DNA from: Caprella mutica
Taxonomy: Eukaryota > Arthropoda > Malacostraca > Amphipoda > Caprellidae
Length of the DNA stretch: 64,000 nucleotides
Direction of reading: 5' to 3'
NCBI GenBank assembly: GCA_947561585.1
Contig: CANNZV010001114.1
Coordinates: 183,265-247,264 of the forward strand
Shown: positions 34,662 to 44,396 of the stretch, piece after piece
Layout of the letters: the number at the start of each line of letters is the position of its first letter
Numbering within the stretch: position 1 is the first letter of the stretch
Notes under the pieces: model-generated
What the model was told of the DNA's origin: nothing
Seen by the model: only the letters and a program-made list of their open reading frames with translations
Database searches by the model: none
Translations under genes and position numbers: made by a program

Positions 34662-35345
34662 ATGTATTAATAATTGTTTTGGTAGATAAATTTGATCACC
34701 CAAATGAGTATTCGACATGAAACTAACGGGAACGAATTAAATCTATGATAAAAAGTTTTTATTCAATATTTATGTTGACTAATGTTGTTTAATTAGTTAT
34801 CTATTATATCTTCTCTGTTTCAATCTTCCATTGTACTAAATTTTGTCAATAATAAAATATTTTTACACATTATTTTGTTTCATAACAATTCTCATGAAAA
34901 ATTTCTTCATTAATAGAATCTGAAGATAAATTAAACGATTGCCCTTCATAAGTGAAAAAAAAAATGTAAAGTCCACTAAGTTTGGTATGAGTAATGTTTT
35001 TTTAGAAGGAAATGATTCGTGCGATTGAGTTTACGTAATTTGTCGTAAATTAATTGAGTACAATAGTTTTTCAAACTTTCCAATGTGAGATTTTTTATTT
35101 AGTGTAGTCAATTTCAACGATTTATTTGAAGTTAGTGTTAATAAGAAATAACTGATCTTAAAATTATCTGATATTAACAAATATAGTATAAGTTTTTTGG
35201 AAAGTTTTTCACAGAATGAAAAAATCCTAATTTAAAGATATTTGATATTAAATATTTAAAATAAACTCGAAATTATTGGACATTAGTTAATTAAATATTT
35301 CAAATTATTCTAACTGATTAAAGCCTGAAATTTATTATTTTCAAA
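34662..35345. other. 3' flank of the peptide gene, then gene-free DNA
   Basis: 34662-34990 aligns with the 3' flanks at 19300-19560 and 21880-22150 (CCAAATGAGTATTCGACATG, AATAATAAAATATT, TTCATTAATAGAATC). The rest is AT-rich and leads into a copy of R1 (from ~35345) that the Polinton interrupts. Confidence 0.55.
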
Positions 35346-35373
35346 ATACAGGCAGGCCCTGATTTTATTACGT

Positions 35374-35379
35374 CCCGGT
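35374..35379. repeat. Polinton target-site duplication, left (CCCGGT)
   Basis: It matches 51006-51011 exactly. The six-base length is the Polinton signature. Confidence 0.93.
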
Positions 35380-36378
35380 AGTAGTGGAACTTCAAGGTGA
35401 TCTCTACACAGGGTATTCTTGCATGGCTATAATTAGCATATTCGCGTGGGGAGATCGAGGGGGTGAGATTGACAGGTGGGGAGATTGATGAGTGAAAAGG
35501 ATGGTTTTTATATAATTCTGTGTTAAATTGTTACATAGAAAAAAGGATAGTTTGACAGGTGTAATAAATGTGTTGATGAAATATATATATGAAAGTTTGG
35601 TGTAATATCTAAGATGTGTAATTGTGAATTTATTTGTTATATAGAAAAAAAGGAGTGTGTGACAGATGAGTAATGATTTATTTGAAAAGGGTAGTAATAT
35701 ATTTTTTCCAATTAATATGATTTCAATGTGATATACATAGAATTAGTATTAATTAAATAAATAGAAATGAAATAGAACTGCTTAGTATATGGAGCCAACA
35801 CAAATTGACATAGTTCACCCAATTAAATTTTCTTTCTAAACGCACCATATAGAAAACGATAGAATGAGAAGAGGTGGGGTATACTGTTCTAAAAAAATTC
35901 AAATGTTATTATTATAATATAGACGGGTTGAAAAGGCTAGTAATTTATTTTTTTTCCATTCGTTATGATTTCAATCTGCTATACATAGAATTAGTATTAA
36001 TTAAATAAATATCATAGTTCACACAATTAAATTTTCTTTCTAAATGTACCATATAGAAAACGATAGAATACACAGAGGAGGGTATACTGTTCTAAAAATA
36101 TTTTTAAATAAAGTTTATATGAAATAATATTATTTAAGATATAATGTAGGCTTCTTCCGTCCATCCTTCCATCTTCTTAGAGTCCAAGAGGTGCTGTGCA
36201 GAGTAGATTCAATAAAATAATACACACCTCCTATGATCGCCAATTTGACTTTAAACAAGTTAGCGATCAGAGAAGGCGAATATATTTTATTATTTTCTAA
36301 TGCTAAAGAAATTTTCTAAATCAACTTAAAAGTATATTACATTAAAAAGACATTTTCTATCTATATATTACAATGAAT
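35380..36378. repeat. Polinton left terminal inverted repeat (~1.0 kb)
   Basis: It pairs with 49976-51005. Differences visible by eye are few: GGGGAGATC versus GGGGTGATC, GAATGAGAAG versus GAATGAGCAG, and one indel block near the tip. Inside, ATTAGTATTAATTAAATAAA occurs twice in a partly duplicated ~270-bp block (35700-35860 and 35940-36090). The inner edge is CAATGAAT at 36371-36378, and a ~65-bp copy of that edge repeats at 36390-36460. Confidence 0.93.
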
Positions 36379-36550
36379 TCACCAACACTGAAAATCATCT
36401 TAAAAGTATATTACATTAAAAAGACATTTTCTATCTATATATTACAATGAATTCTCTAACACTGAATATTAATACATTAATTTAAAAAAAAAGAAATTGA
36501 ACATTTTAAAAGTAAATGTGTATTATAGAAAAATTCACTTATTAAATCAT

Positions 36551-37420
36551 TCAGGTGGACCCTGCATTAAATCGTTCAGGTAGAGCCCACTTCATCAACA
36601 TGTCCAGCTTGATCTTCTTACACTTTTGCATTGCATATCTTCTGATGATATCTTCTAGATATTCATCACTGATCTCATCTTCGTCTTTCTTCACTTTCTT
36701 CCTCTTCTCTCCAACCACCATGACCTCTTCAGAAAGATTTTCATTTTCCTTCCCTAAATCAATAGGAATGGCTTTCCTTGGTCTCCGAGGTACAGTAGCT
36801 CTTTTTCGTTTAACAGGTGGTGGGTTTTTGTTTTGAGTAATATTATTATTTGCAGGAGTAATTTTGATTCGCTTGGGAACAGTTACTCCAGTAATGTTTG
36901 GTGTTGAAGACATGTTTGAACATGAAGGAACTAGAATATGATAAAATAATACCCATTAAAATGTATATCATTTTTTTTTATTTGATTCGAAATAACACTA
37001 TCAACTGAATGTTGCATTCGCTATTCGAGAGGATTGAAATAATTAATATAAAATATACACACACACACACACACACACCTGGTTCAAGTTGTGTTAAAAT
37101 CCCATAATCATCTGGTAATGTTCCTTTTTCAAAGGCTTCTTTCAAAGTCACCAGAGACTCAGTTGCAACTCTCCCCATCTCCTCTGCACTCAAATGTAAA
37201 TAATGCTTTTGTGATTCTATAAAAAAATATATAATTTAATCACACACCACACATCCAATCAGTTTATTTGATCAAATAAATTTATTCATTTAAATAATGA
37301 TAAAAAGATAAACTCACCAATTTCCTTTCTCTGTCTGTTGACATCACTTTCCTCAAAATCAAACGGTGGCACATTAGAACAAATTTCCTGTAATTCACAC
37401 TGACTAAGATTTTCTTCCAT
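36551..37420 (-). CDS. Spliced Polinton gene, 206-residue basic protein with a shared N-terminal exon module
   Basis: Three exons: 37420-37318, 37216-37079 and 36930-36551, total 621 nt with one open frame. The splice signals are good: GTGAGT donor at 37317 and ATAG acceptor at 37217; GTGTGTG donor at 37078 and TTCTAG acceptor ending 36931. Both introns are phase 1. Exon 1 starts MEENLSQCELQEIC. Exon 2 contains HLSAEEMGRVATESLVTL and resembles the PEQIKE exon modules of the polymerase gene at the other end of the element. Exon 3 is Lys/Arg-rich (VKRKRATVPRRPRKA, KRKKVKKDEDE), likely nuclear and nucleic-acid binding, ending in a possible helical segment (YLEDIIRRYAMQKCKKIK). No family recognised. 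The intron calls rest on frame continuity, not on transcripts. Confidence 0.65.
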
Positions 37421-37702
37421 TTTATCACTCACTCGCAGATAAACACACTGTCAACACTTCCACCAGAAAGCTATCTCCAAACTGAATGATTTTTACAATT
37501 TTCTAAAGTCATTTATAGCCAACAGTGGATTAGGCTTGGGTATCCATGAGCTTTTTTACCCCCAACTGAGCTATTCTGTTACCTAAAATAATACCAACCC
37601 TCACGAACAACATCCCACATAAAAACTTCTTCGGGAAATATCATGCTAACTTAAAAATATTATAGTTACTTTATACATCATACAATTGTGATTACATCCC
37701 CC
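37421..37702. other. Intergenic spacer within the Polinton
   Basis: About 280 bp between the stop of the frameshifted gene and the start of the spliced gene. It presumably holds the spliced gene's promoter; I see no distinct motif. Confidence 0.4.
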
Positions 37703-38324
37703 TCAGAAAATTTCCCACTTAATTTTTTTTTTTCTAGGATTCACCCCACCTCCTGTTATCACCTTTTTGTTTTGAATATATCCCTTATCTATAGGTATGA
37801 TATCAAGTATATCTTGTACACCAGGTACAACTCTTGATCGCTTCACCAGTAAACTTCGTAACAAATCCTCAATTCTGAGAAAATTTGTGAAATTTTTATG
37901 TTTAATGAATCCATATTTCGATATTGTAATATATTTTAATAAATGTTGTAATAATGATTTTCCTTCCACGCGATATTTATCAGGTAATGTATTAATTATT
38001 GTTGCTATATCTTCATCAGACACACCTTCACTCTCACCCTTGTCAAATTGTATTCCATCATTTCTCGAATCACGCGTTCTCTCATTTCTTACACTCTCCT
38101 CATCACCCATCGAATGCATTTTCTCATATTTCTCAGGGGATTCTTTCTCAATTTTCTTTTTCTGAGATAATAACTGCAATTTCAACTCGTCAGGTAAATG
38201 TTCATCTTTTACAATTTGTTTTTTTTTCCAAATCACCTTCATCTTCTTCTTCAGATATTTTTTTTTCACATAATTTGATCATATTCTTATATTCCTGTGC
38301 ATTAATTAGATAAAAGAATTTCAT
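37703..38324 (-). pseudogene. Polinton small protein, frameshifted at a poly(A) tract
   Basis: The longest single frame (38269-37703, 188 codons) probably starts in the wrong place. A better start is the ATG at 38324-38322: its frame reads MKFFYLINAQEYKNMIKLC and an acidic run, then meets a run of nine A (plus-strand T run ending near 38227), after which the natural continuation (IVKDEHLPDELKLQLLSQ) is in the other frame. The C-terminal half has an IATIINTLPDKYRVEGKSLL-like segment, LLKYI, and a basic end (NPRKKKIKWEIF). This layout resembles small proteins found near the integrase in cnidarian and other animal Polintons (from memory), with no known function. The break could be a sequencing error, slippage during translation, or a real mutation. 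Confidence 0.6.
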
Positions 38325-38634
38325 TTTGTAATATTGGGAGCAATGTATTCAATATGTGCAGGCCTTGCAATCCCACCCAGAGCTTGCGTTTTTCACTAGC
38401 CTTTATTGCACGAGAGGATAATTTACGCAATATTTTGCTCACTCTTTTTAAAATAGTTTTAACTCTATTTTTTATTTTCAAATTCCCATTCAAGATATTT
38501 ATACAAGCTTCACTCAACAATTTTAACTCATTCAATTTGATTGACTTTATATAGCCAACTCGCTCCCTATTAGTTTTTGTTATCAATTTTTTCACAAGAG
38601 TTGAAAGTCTTTTTACTCCAATTTGTCCACCCAT
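38302..38634 (-). CDS. Polinton small basic protein (110 aa)
   Basis: 110 residues, strongly basic: KRLSTLVKKLITKTNRERV, then LLSEACINILNGNLKIKNRV and KTILKRVSKILRKLSSRAIK. The SEACINILNGN-IK pattern followed by a basic helix is familiar from small conserved proteins in animal Polintons, sometimes suspected to be DNA-binding core components; I cannot name a function. It overlaps the integrase stop by 22 nt and the next gene's likely start by 23 nt. Confidence 0.7.
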   Translation of the reverse strand: MGGQIGVKRLSTLVKKLITKTNRERVGYIKSIKLNELKLLSEACINILNGNLKIKNRVKTILKRVSKILRKLSSRAIKASEKRKLWVGLQGLHILNTLLPILQNEILLSN

Positions 38635-39683
38635 CGGTTTTTTGAAAAAGGATAGTCCACGTACCGTATAAGGTATCTTTTAATTCCACGTTTTTTATGT
38701 GTTTTAACAATTTCGACCCTATATATTCCTGTATTCTCAACGGGTATTAATTCTGATTTATAGAATTTCCCCTCTATTCTCTTATTTTCCAAATCAACCA
38801 GTGAGTAAGTAATGGGGTGAGTTTCATTTACTCCATCTATTTTAAATATCTCTTTAGTGTTTCTGAGAAAACTTTCCTTGAAAAACTTGTGTTGTGTGGT
38901 CCCAGCCGCCACTAAACGCACGTGTGTGCCCACACTTAACGTGTTAGATAATGAATCATAATTTATTTTGCTTCGATTCTTATATATACTTTTAAATGCA
39001 TTTACTATTTCACTCCACGCAGTGGTTAAATGAACATCAGTAGGGGTTTTATAATCCAACCCTCTATGCTTAGAATGGTTATATGTATCCACTAAAATAG
39101 GTAGCACATCAATGTATCTCTCAGTATTAAATTCTGTAATATATCGCATTATTTTCATCTTCAAAGTTCTTATCACCCTTTCAGCAAGTGAAACCTTAAT
39201 CTCTCGATTGAAAGTGTTATATCGACATATTTTATTTTTATTTAATAATTCATTAAGTGCATTCGATTTAAACTCTATTCCTTCATCTGTGAGCATTTTT
39301 GAATATTTACATATTGAATTTGAAAAAAAATCTCTCATTTTAGGTACTATATCTTTACTTTTCAATGATTTTACCATATAAACTGATAAATATCTACTAA
39401 ATATATCAATGAAAATCAACATATACCCACAATCATCATTTTGTTTTTCATATCTCCTCAAATACGCTATATCAGAACAAACAATTTTTCCAGGTCCAGA
39501 AGCAATGAATGGACGTCTTTTAAATTTTTTTCTTGTTATTTTATGAAGTGTGTATGAATCTTTAGAATTCAAATACTTTACAGGATCTTCAACCCCTGCT
39601 TGTTTTAATTTTGAGATAGATCCCAACCCAGCAGGATGAGACAAATCTCTATAAATGTTTTCAGGGTCTATATCTGTATACAT
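38613..39683 (-). CDS. INT: Polinton retroviral-type integrase (DDE, chromodomain-like tail)
   Basis: 356 residues. The RNase H-fold core shows D71 (VCSDIAYL), D133 (MLTDEGIEF) and E168 (SLAERVIRTLK), i.e. D-D35-E spacing as in retroviral, Ty3-type and Polinton integrases. After the core come YNHSKHRGLDYKTPTD and a basic SH3-like region (VGTHVRLV), then a C-terminal chromodomain-like end: YRVEIVKTHKKRGIKRYLIR, YVDYP, NRWVDKLE. It catalyses insertion of element ends, consistent with the 6-bp duplication. The usual N-terminal zinc-binding HHCC is not seen; the protein may start upstream, but the ATG at 39683 overlaps the ATPase stop by 16 nt as in other Polinton gene pairs. The catalytic triad is intact. 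Confidence 0.92.
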   Translation of the reverse strand: MYTDIDPENIYRDLSHPAGLGSISKLKQAGVEDPVKYLNSKDSYTLHKITRKKFKRRPFIASGPGKIVCSDIAYLRRYEKQNDDCGYMLIFIDIFSRYLSVYMVKSLKSKDIVPKMRDFFSNSICKYSKMLTDEGIEFKSNALNELLNKNKICRYNTFNREIKVSLAERVIRTLKMKIMRYITEFNTERYIDVLPILVDTYNHSKHRGLDYKTPTDVHLTTAWSEIVNAFKSIYKNRSKINYDSLSNTLSVGTHVRLVAAGTTQHKFFKESFLRNTKEIFKIDGVNETHPITYSLVDLENKRIEGKFYKSELIPVENTGIYRVEIVKTHKKRGIKRYLIRYVDYPFSKNRWVDKLE

Positions 39684-40315
39684 GTCTCTAAACTTTCACC
39701 AAAAATGTTTGTTCGGATAAGTAATTTTGAATCTGGATCTTTGGTAAAATCTATCAATAAATAACGATATTTTTCTTTCAATACAATCAACTTATACAAC
39801 TTTAAAAACATATCTCGTTTTTCCTGTGGTAGAAAAGTGGTTGAAAAGTGAAGCACCTGTCTACTATCCCTCATTCGCAAGAGAACTATATGAGTTGAAT
39901 TTAATGAAATGCAACGAAATTCTTTGCTCGGAAGAAAAATATTTTGTGTTAAAAGTATAGCTGAAACCTTCTTATGCCTTCCTTTAACGAACACTTCCGC
40001 CGCGAGTTTTAATTTCTTTATATCATAGATGATATCATCATAAATTATCAATATCGGTGATAATCCATCGTGATCTAATTCAACATTAAATCCATCATCT
40101 CGAATAACACCTGCATCCTCCACACACTCTAATTCAGAACCAACCACTATAATCTTATCAAATTTATGTTTGTAGAGTTGAATTAACTTCGATGTAAAAT
40201 AACTCTTTCCACTACCTGAAAACCCACCAATTAAAACCCTAGCGCATTGATTAAAAATATCAACTTCATCAGACTGAATCCTTTCCATTACTACACTAGT
40301 GATAACAACACCCAT
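39668..40315 (-). CDS. ATP: Polinton genome-packaging ATPase (A32/FtsK-like)
   Basis: 215 residues. Walker A is GGFSGSGKS (30-38). Walker B is ILIIYDDI (88-95). A sensor-like GRHKKVSAILLTQNIF segment follows (~112-127), typical for A32-type packaging ATPases of adintovirus-like Polintons, NCLDVs and virophages. The short N-terminus (MGVVITSVV) and a length of about 200-250 residues are normal. It would pump DNA into a capsid. It overlaps the integrase start by 16 nt. Confidence 0.92.
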   Translation of the reverse strand: MGVVITSVVMERIQSDEVDIFNQCARVLIGGFSGSGKSYFTSKLIQLYKHKFDKIIVVGSELECVEDAGVIRDDGFNVELDHDGLSPILIIYDDIIYDIKKLKLAAEVFVKGRHKKVSAILLTQNIFLPSKEFRCISLNSTHIVLLRMRDSRQVLHFSTTFLPQEKRDMFLKLYKLIVLKEKYRYLLIDFTKDPDSKLLIRTNIFGESLETCIQI

Positions 40316-40386
40316 CTATTTTATATGATAATGAAACATTACAATTAGAACATTACAATTTATTGAAAACTTATTATTATACATAA

Positions 40387-41010
40387 TCAATCTCTATTAA
40401 CTAACACTTCATCAACTTTGATATTCAACTCGTCATGTAACTCCCTCATCCATGATATTTCTTTTCCTGTTTGAATGAGCTCAGAAGTGATAGACTCTAT
40501 TTTTCCCTCTATCGTAGAGACCTGTGTATTGAGTGTAGTCACCGCATCCACACGTTCACGAAGATGAAACAGATGTTCACATATTTTCTCAACTTGAATT
40601 GTAATGTTCTTTTCATTCCTCTTCATTGTCTCCTGAATTTTGTTAAATTTAATATTAAACTCTGATTCAATGTCTCTAAAATCACGTTCAACGACTGCAA
40701 TGGTTGCACGTTTATTAATCCCATTCTTCATATACTCTACTTCACCATTGAGTTTCTCTTCTAATTCTTGCAATCTTGAATATTCTATCTGGGATTGAGA
40801 AATCAACTGTCGAATATCATCAACCTCATTATTGATTTGATCAATAGCTTCATTCATCTTGATTTCAATCCCTTCATATTTATGTAGTGATTTATATCCA
40901 TTACTCTTTTCAATTGTATCGATGAGTTTCTTAAGCACCTTAACACCAGTGAATAAAAAACTCTCCAACACTTTAATAATACATTCATTTTCATTACTCT
41001 GGACATCCAT
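40387..41010 (-). CDS. Polinton coiled-coil protein (207 aa), function unknown
   Basis: 207 residues, nearly all predicted helix with heptad character: IEIKMNEAIDQINNEV, LQELEEKLNGEVEYMKN, VSTIEGKIESITSEL, WMRELHDELNIKVDEV. No signal peptide or membrane segment. Position between protease and ATPase suggests a structural or scaffolding part of the virion module, but this is inference. No homologue recognised. Confidence 0.65.
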   Translation of the reverse strand: MDVQSNENECIIKVLESFLFTGVKVLKKLIDTIEKSNGYKSLHKYEGIEIKMNEAIDQINNEVDDIRQLISQSQIEYSRLQELEEKLNGEVEYMKNGINKRATIAVVERDFRDIESEFNIKFNKIQETMKRNEKNITIQVEKICEHLFHLRERVDAVTTLNTQVSTIEGKIESITSELIQTGKEISWMRELHDELNIKVDEVLVNRD

Positions 41011-41058
41011 CCTTCAATGTATCTATTCAATGACTGAATGAATATTATTGAAGCAAAT

Positions 41059-41583
41059 CTATTTATTGCATGTATTTGAGCATATACAGACAGCCAAACA
41101 TTTTTTATTGTACATTAAGGATGGACAGAAACTTATCTCACATCTATCTACACCAATCTCTGCGAGAATTCTTTCAACTATTCTATCATTGCTTCTAAAA
41201 TTGTCTGAAAAATGGGATAGTATTCTTTTCATACTATATTCTTTATTTAGATAGAATGCAAAATAAAGGCAATAAAGACCACACACTAGTGAATCATTTG
41301 ATTGCAGCTGAGTTTTCACAAAACTTTTCACATTAAACTTCATGTAACATTTAAAAATATTTCCACCATAAAAAATAGTTTTTTTTGCATAACTATCAAC
41401 AAATATTACATTATCATTAATATCAAAGTAAAACATCACCCAATGACCCAAAATATTCGGGTTAGAAATAACATTAACTATGTATATCCCTCTGTTTTTT
41501 ATTTGCAAACTGTCGTTTGTGAATATCCCCTGAAATCTACCTCCAATTTTCAAAAATACGGATTCTAATTGTTTTGAATTCAT
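41059..41583 (-). CDS. PRO: Polinton adenain-like cysteine protease
   Basis: 174 residues. Catalytic-looking residues: H47 (LGHWVMFY), D63 (IFVDSYAK), Q94 (TQLQSNDS), and C101 (LVCGLYCLY). That order H-D-Q-C and the CGLYC signature match adenovirus maturation protease/Ulp1-fold proteases of Polintons. It would cut capsid precursors. The start ATG overlaps the stop of the upstream capsid gene as ATGA (41583-41580), which suggests reinitiation from a shared mRNA. Confidence 0.9.
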   Translation of the reverse strand: MNSKQLESVFLKIGGRFQGIFTNDSLQIKNRGIYIVNVISNPNILGHWVMFYFDINDNVIFVDSYAKKTIFYGGNIFKCYMKFNVKSFVKTQLQSNDSLVCGLYCLYFAFYLNKEYSMKRILSHFSDNFRSNDRIVERILAEIGVDRCEISFCPSLMYNKKCLAVCICSNTCNK

Positions 41584-42905
41584 ATTAAATTATTGGTTCT
41601 AACTGATTTCCGTGAATCTATTTGTACGATACCATTAATTACACCCACAACGAAAATAACCACATTCTCTGTAAGATTAACAGAAAGTTGTGCAGAGAGT
41701 CTCATATTACCTCTACGCTCTAACGAGAGAACCTCACTTGAATTAGTGGATCTCAAGTCGAATGCGAAAATGCTTTTACCACTTTTGAAATTTTCATATG
41801 TCAACAAATGATCTTTTCCCATTAAATTCTCCAAGGTGTGATTGAAGAATCGTGCTGGTTGTGATGGAATAGATCCCGTGATAGAACTTGTAACGTTCCC
41901 ATCAACCTCCAATCGCAGGGAGTTTATGTTGCAATGATCAAAATACCCAGAATTCTTCTTTAAATTCCCATTCAAGGCATCTTGAGACACCATGAATACA
42001 ATAACTTGATGTGGTATAATACCATTAAAAATATTGTCTAACACGATATTACTGCTCCCTTGTGGTATAATACTATTCTTTATCACAGGACGTGAGTATA
42101 AATATTCCACAAAACTATTTTCCAAGGTTAAATTTTGTGAAAGGCTCATGAGAGCTGAAGGTTGTGGGATTATCTTCTTCATCCATATTTTAGCCATAGT
42201 AATCTTATACTTGAAATTTTCATCAGTGTTTGTACCTAAAACAACTGCATTGCTAGCAAGATCAAATCTTATCCTCATATCAACACCATTAAGAAGGTAA
42301 AAACCTGAATCTGCTAATTCTATGTTCAATGGTGCTATTGTATGAATTCCTGTTACGCAATCAGCTTGGATGCTTTTTTCATCGTTTTTTAAAGAGGCGA
42401 GAGTGAAATTATTTGCGATATACGTATGTGGGATTTTGTTATCAAGAGCTTTATAATACATATTCCGGCCATGACTACTCATTTCATCCTTCGATAGACT
42501 TAAATGGTGTTTTACAACAGTCCACAACCCAAAGAATGCATTTGATTCACATTGAACACTATTCAAAAAAATAGAACTCTTTGCCAATATTCGATGAGCG
42601 AATCCATCAACTAGAGTGACATTATCCGTAGCTTCTATCGCTGCTCCATCTGCCTTTGTAATCGAAACCTTCAATTCTATTGATAATGTATCCAAATCAA
42701 TAAATTCTTGATCACTACCGTTAATATTGAATTCAATGTAATTATCTGTTATTGCTTCACTATTAATATTCACATTGGATGGTAAAATATCCCTTTCATA
42801 TCGTGATGAAATACCAGCCTCTAACTTATATATCCTTTTATCATTTGGAAATAAATTCGAGATGGCATTGTGATACCTCGTTGTTGGAACTGATAAAGAT
42901 CCCAT
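41580..42905 (-). CDS. MCP: Probable Polinton major capsid protein
   Basis: 441 residues with beta-rich, low-charge composition. The N-terminal section (NYIEFNINGSDQEFIDLDTL, then LSIELKVSITKADG) is the pattern I know from F54H12.2-like proteins of animal Polintons, which are double-jelly-roll capsid-like proteins of this length. It also contains VDGFAHRILAKSSIFLNSVQ and a late GSIPSQPARFFNHTLENLMG block. Placement upstream of the protease is consistent with a structural gene. The call is by pattern and context; a structure prediction would settle single versus double jelly-roll. Confidence 0.72.
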   Translation of the reverse strand: MGSLSVPTTRYHNAISNLFPNDKRIYKLEAGISSRYERDILPSNVNINSEAITDNYIEFNINGSDQEFIDLDTLSIELKVSITKADGAAIEATDNVTLVDGFAHRILAKSSIFLNSVQCESNAFFGLWTVVKHHLSLSKDEMSSHGRNMYYKALDNKIPHTYIANNFTLASLKNDEKSIQADCVTGIHTIAPLNIELADSGFYLLNGVDMRIRFDLASNAVVLGTNTDENFKYKITMAKIWMKKIIPQPSALMSLSQNLTLENSFVEYLYSRPVIKNSIIPQGSSNIVLDNIFNGIIPHQVIVFMVSQDALNGNLKKNSGYFDHCNINSLRLEVDGNVTSSITGSIPSQPARFFNHTLENLMGKDHLLTYENFKSGKSIFAFDLRSTNSSEVLSLERRGNMRLSAQLSVNLTENVVIFVVGVINGIVQIDSRKSVRTNNLI

Positions 42906-42988
42906 GTCCTGACTTGTGTCCGTCTATTGTGGTACTATGCCCAAATCAGATAGGGTGGGTATTATATATAAATTAATCGTTAACATAT

Positions 42989-43411
42989 TCACAACTGGAA
43001 CTTATTTGTATTGAAAATATCTTTTTTTCTTTTGCATTTCTTCTGGTTATTTTTCCTCTTTACAATTTGTTTCTTTGAACTAGTTTTTTTCTTCTTATTT
43101 CCCCCTCCTCTAGCTTTTTTAGCAACACGTCGCCCCATGTTAACTGCTGTCTCCATCCCTCGTTCTTTTAACACACGTTTAATATTTCTTCCCTGACCAA
43201 CATCATCAGCTACATTTTTTGCAAAATTACCAACTTCAGGGAGAATTATACTCTTGATAAATGGAAGTGCATAACGAGCAAATCTCCCAACAAAAGATAA
43301 TAAAGACCCTCCTCTGTTGTGGTAAACTCGGATATCAGATAACCCTCCACCCCTTTTAGAAAAAAGGGTGTTGAAATCTTGTACAGACGGGGATATATAA
43401 ACCACTCGCAT
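42989..43411 (-). CDS. Polinton adenovirus-core-like (pX/pVI-type) basic protein
   Basis: 140 residues. An N-terminal Gly-rich section (SKRGGGLSDIRVYHNRGGSL) is followed by an amphipathic stretch (FARYALPFIKSIILPEVG), the phrase GQGRNIKRVLKERGMETAV, and a very basic tail (KKARGGGNKKKKTSSKK, KCKRKK). The order Gly-rich, hydrophobic helix, RGxxxKxxLKxRG, basic tail is the familiar layout of small virion proteins in animal Polintons, compared with adenovirus pX/pVI. Probable roles are DNA condensation or membrane lysis, by analogy. Confidence 0.75.
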   Translation of the reverse strand: MRVVYISPSVQDFNTLFSKRGGGLSDIRVYHNRGGSLLSFVGRFARYALPFIKSIILPEVGNFAKNVADDVGQGRNIKRVLKERGMETAVNMGRRVAKKARGGGNKKKKTSSKKQIVKRKNNQKKCKRKKDIFNTNKFQL

Positions 43412-43464
43412 GCTTGAACTTTTATAAATGAGCTAAATATATAATTACACTAGTTTATATATAA

Positions 43465-44280
43465 TTATTTGAGTTTAAAATGTAAAACACACAAAACATC
43501 TACATCATCATCAAACAGAATCTCATTTCCATTTTGATCTGTAATTTTTATCGAAATATCTTCTATTAAAGTATTCTTTACCCCTTTGTAATTAAGTTGC
43601 GGGACGAATTTCCCCCTTGCTATATCGGTAGGGATTACATCTATGATGTTGATAGATTTATATCCTAAATGTGATGGATGAACAATATCAGTATAAACAA
43701 AAAAACACTCTATTTTCCTTGGAATTTTAACTGGATTTAAAATTAACGGGACGGTAGATTGCTCAGTACCCACCCCCAGGAACCTGGCCATATGGTCTGA
43801 GAACTCCCAAAACAACTCACTTGACTCATCCACTATTGTATGGTCAAGTTTTCCCAGTGTAATATAACAATCATTTGTTTTAAATCTAAAAATTGGTTTC
43901 TGTGATCTTTTGGAAATATTTCTTATGATTAAGAAGGAAACAAAATCATTATTTAATTGTTGTATTGCCTTAAATATGGACACTCCCGTAATATTTACAC
44001 TGCATAGATATTTTGAAGTGTAGAGTTTTTCAACTAATCCTTTATCATTGAAGGTTTTAATGTGAATATTTATAAAGAAATTAGGATCATATTTTTTTAT
44101 GCAATGATACTCGGGTGAGAAAGCAATATTAGATAAAGCCACCACATAATCATCGTTCAAAAGTAAATTAGGTAATATTTTATTCGTGAATTGAGAAGCT
44201 TTATTATTTCTATAAATATTTTTATTCTCTTTACTAGACAAATATATATTAAAGTCTTCACCCATCATCTTGAAGACCAA
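43465..44280 (-). CDS. Probable Polinton minor capsid (penton-like) protein
   Basis: 271 residues, predicted beta-rich. It starts FNIYLSSKENKNIYRNNKAS, then FTNKILPNLLLNDDYVVALS. The second half has FFVYTDIVHPSHLGYK, INIIDVIPTD, and ends ISIKITDQNGNEILFDDDVD followed by VLCVLHFKLK. The (VY)TDI-P-x-LG and I.IxDxxGxxIxF...VLHF endings are hallmarks of penton-like single jelly-roll proteins of animal Polintons. It would occupy capsid vertices. Two more upstream methionines (MVFKMMGEDF) leave the exact start open. Confidence 0.78.
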   Translation of the reverse strand: MVFKMMGEDFNIYLSSKENKNIYRNNKASQFTNKILPNLLLNDDYVVALSNIAFSPEYHCIKKYDPNFFINIHIKTFNDKGLVEKLYTSKYLCSVNITGVSIFKAIQQLNNDFVSFLIIRNISKRSQKPIFRFKTNDCYITLGKLDHTIVDESSELFWEFSDHMARFLGVGTEQSTVPLILNPVKIPRKIECFFVYTDIVHPSHLGYKSINIIDVIPTDIARGKFVPQLNYKGVKNTLIEDISIKITDQNGNEILFDDDVDVLCVLHFKLK

Positions 44281-44396
44281 TACTGAATAGGATATTCACG
44301 AACATGTGGTTTTATTGAAACAAGAGAGAGATAGTCACAAATATTTATTCATACTAATATTTTTTTTTACATAATTACATACATTGATTAATTCAT

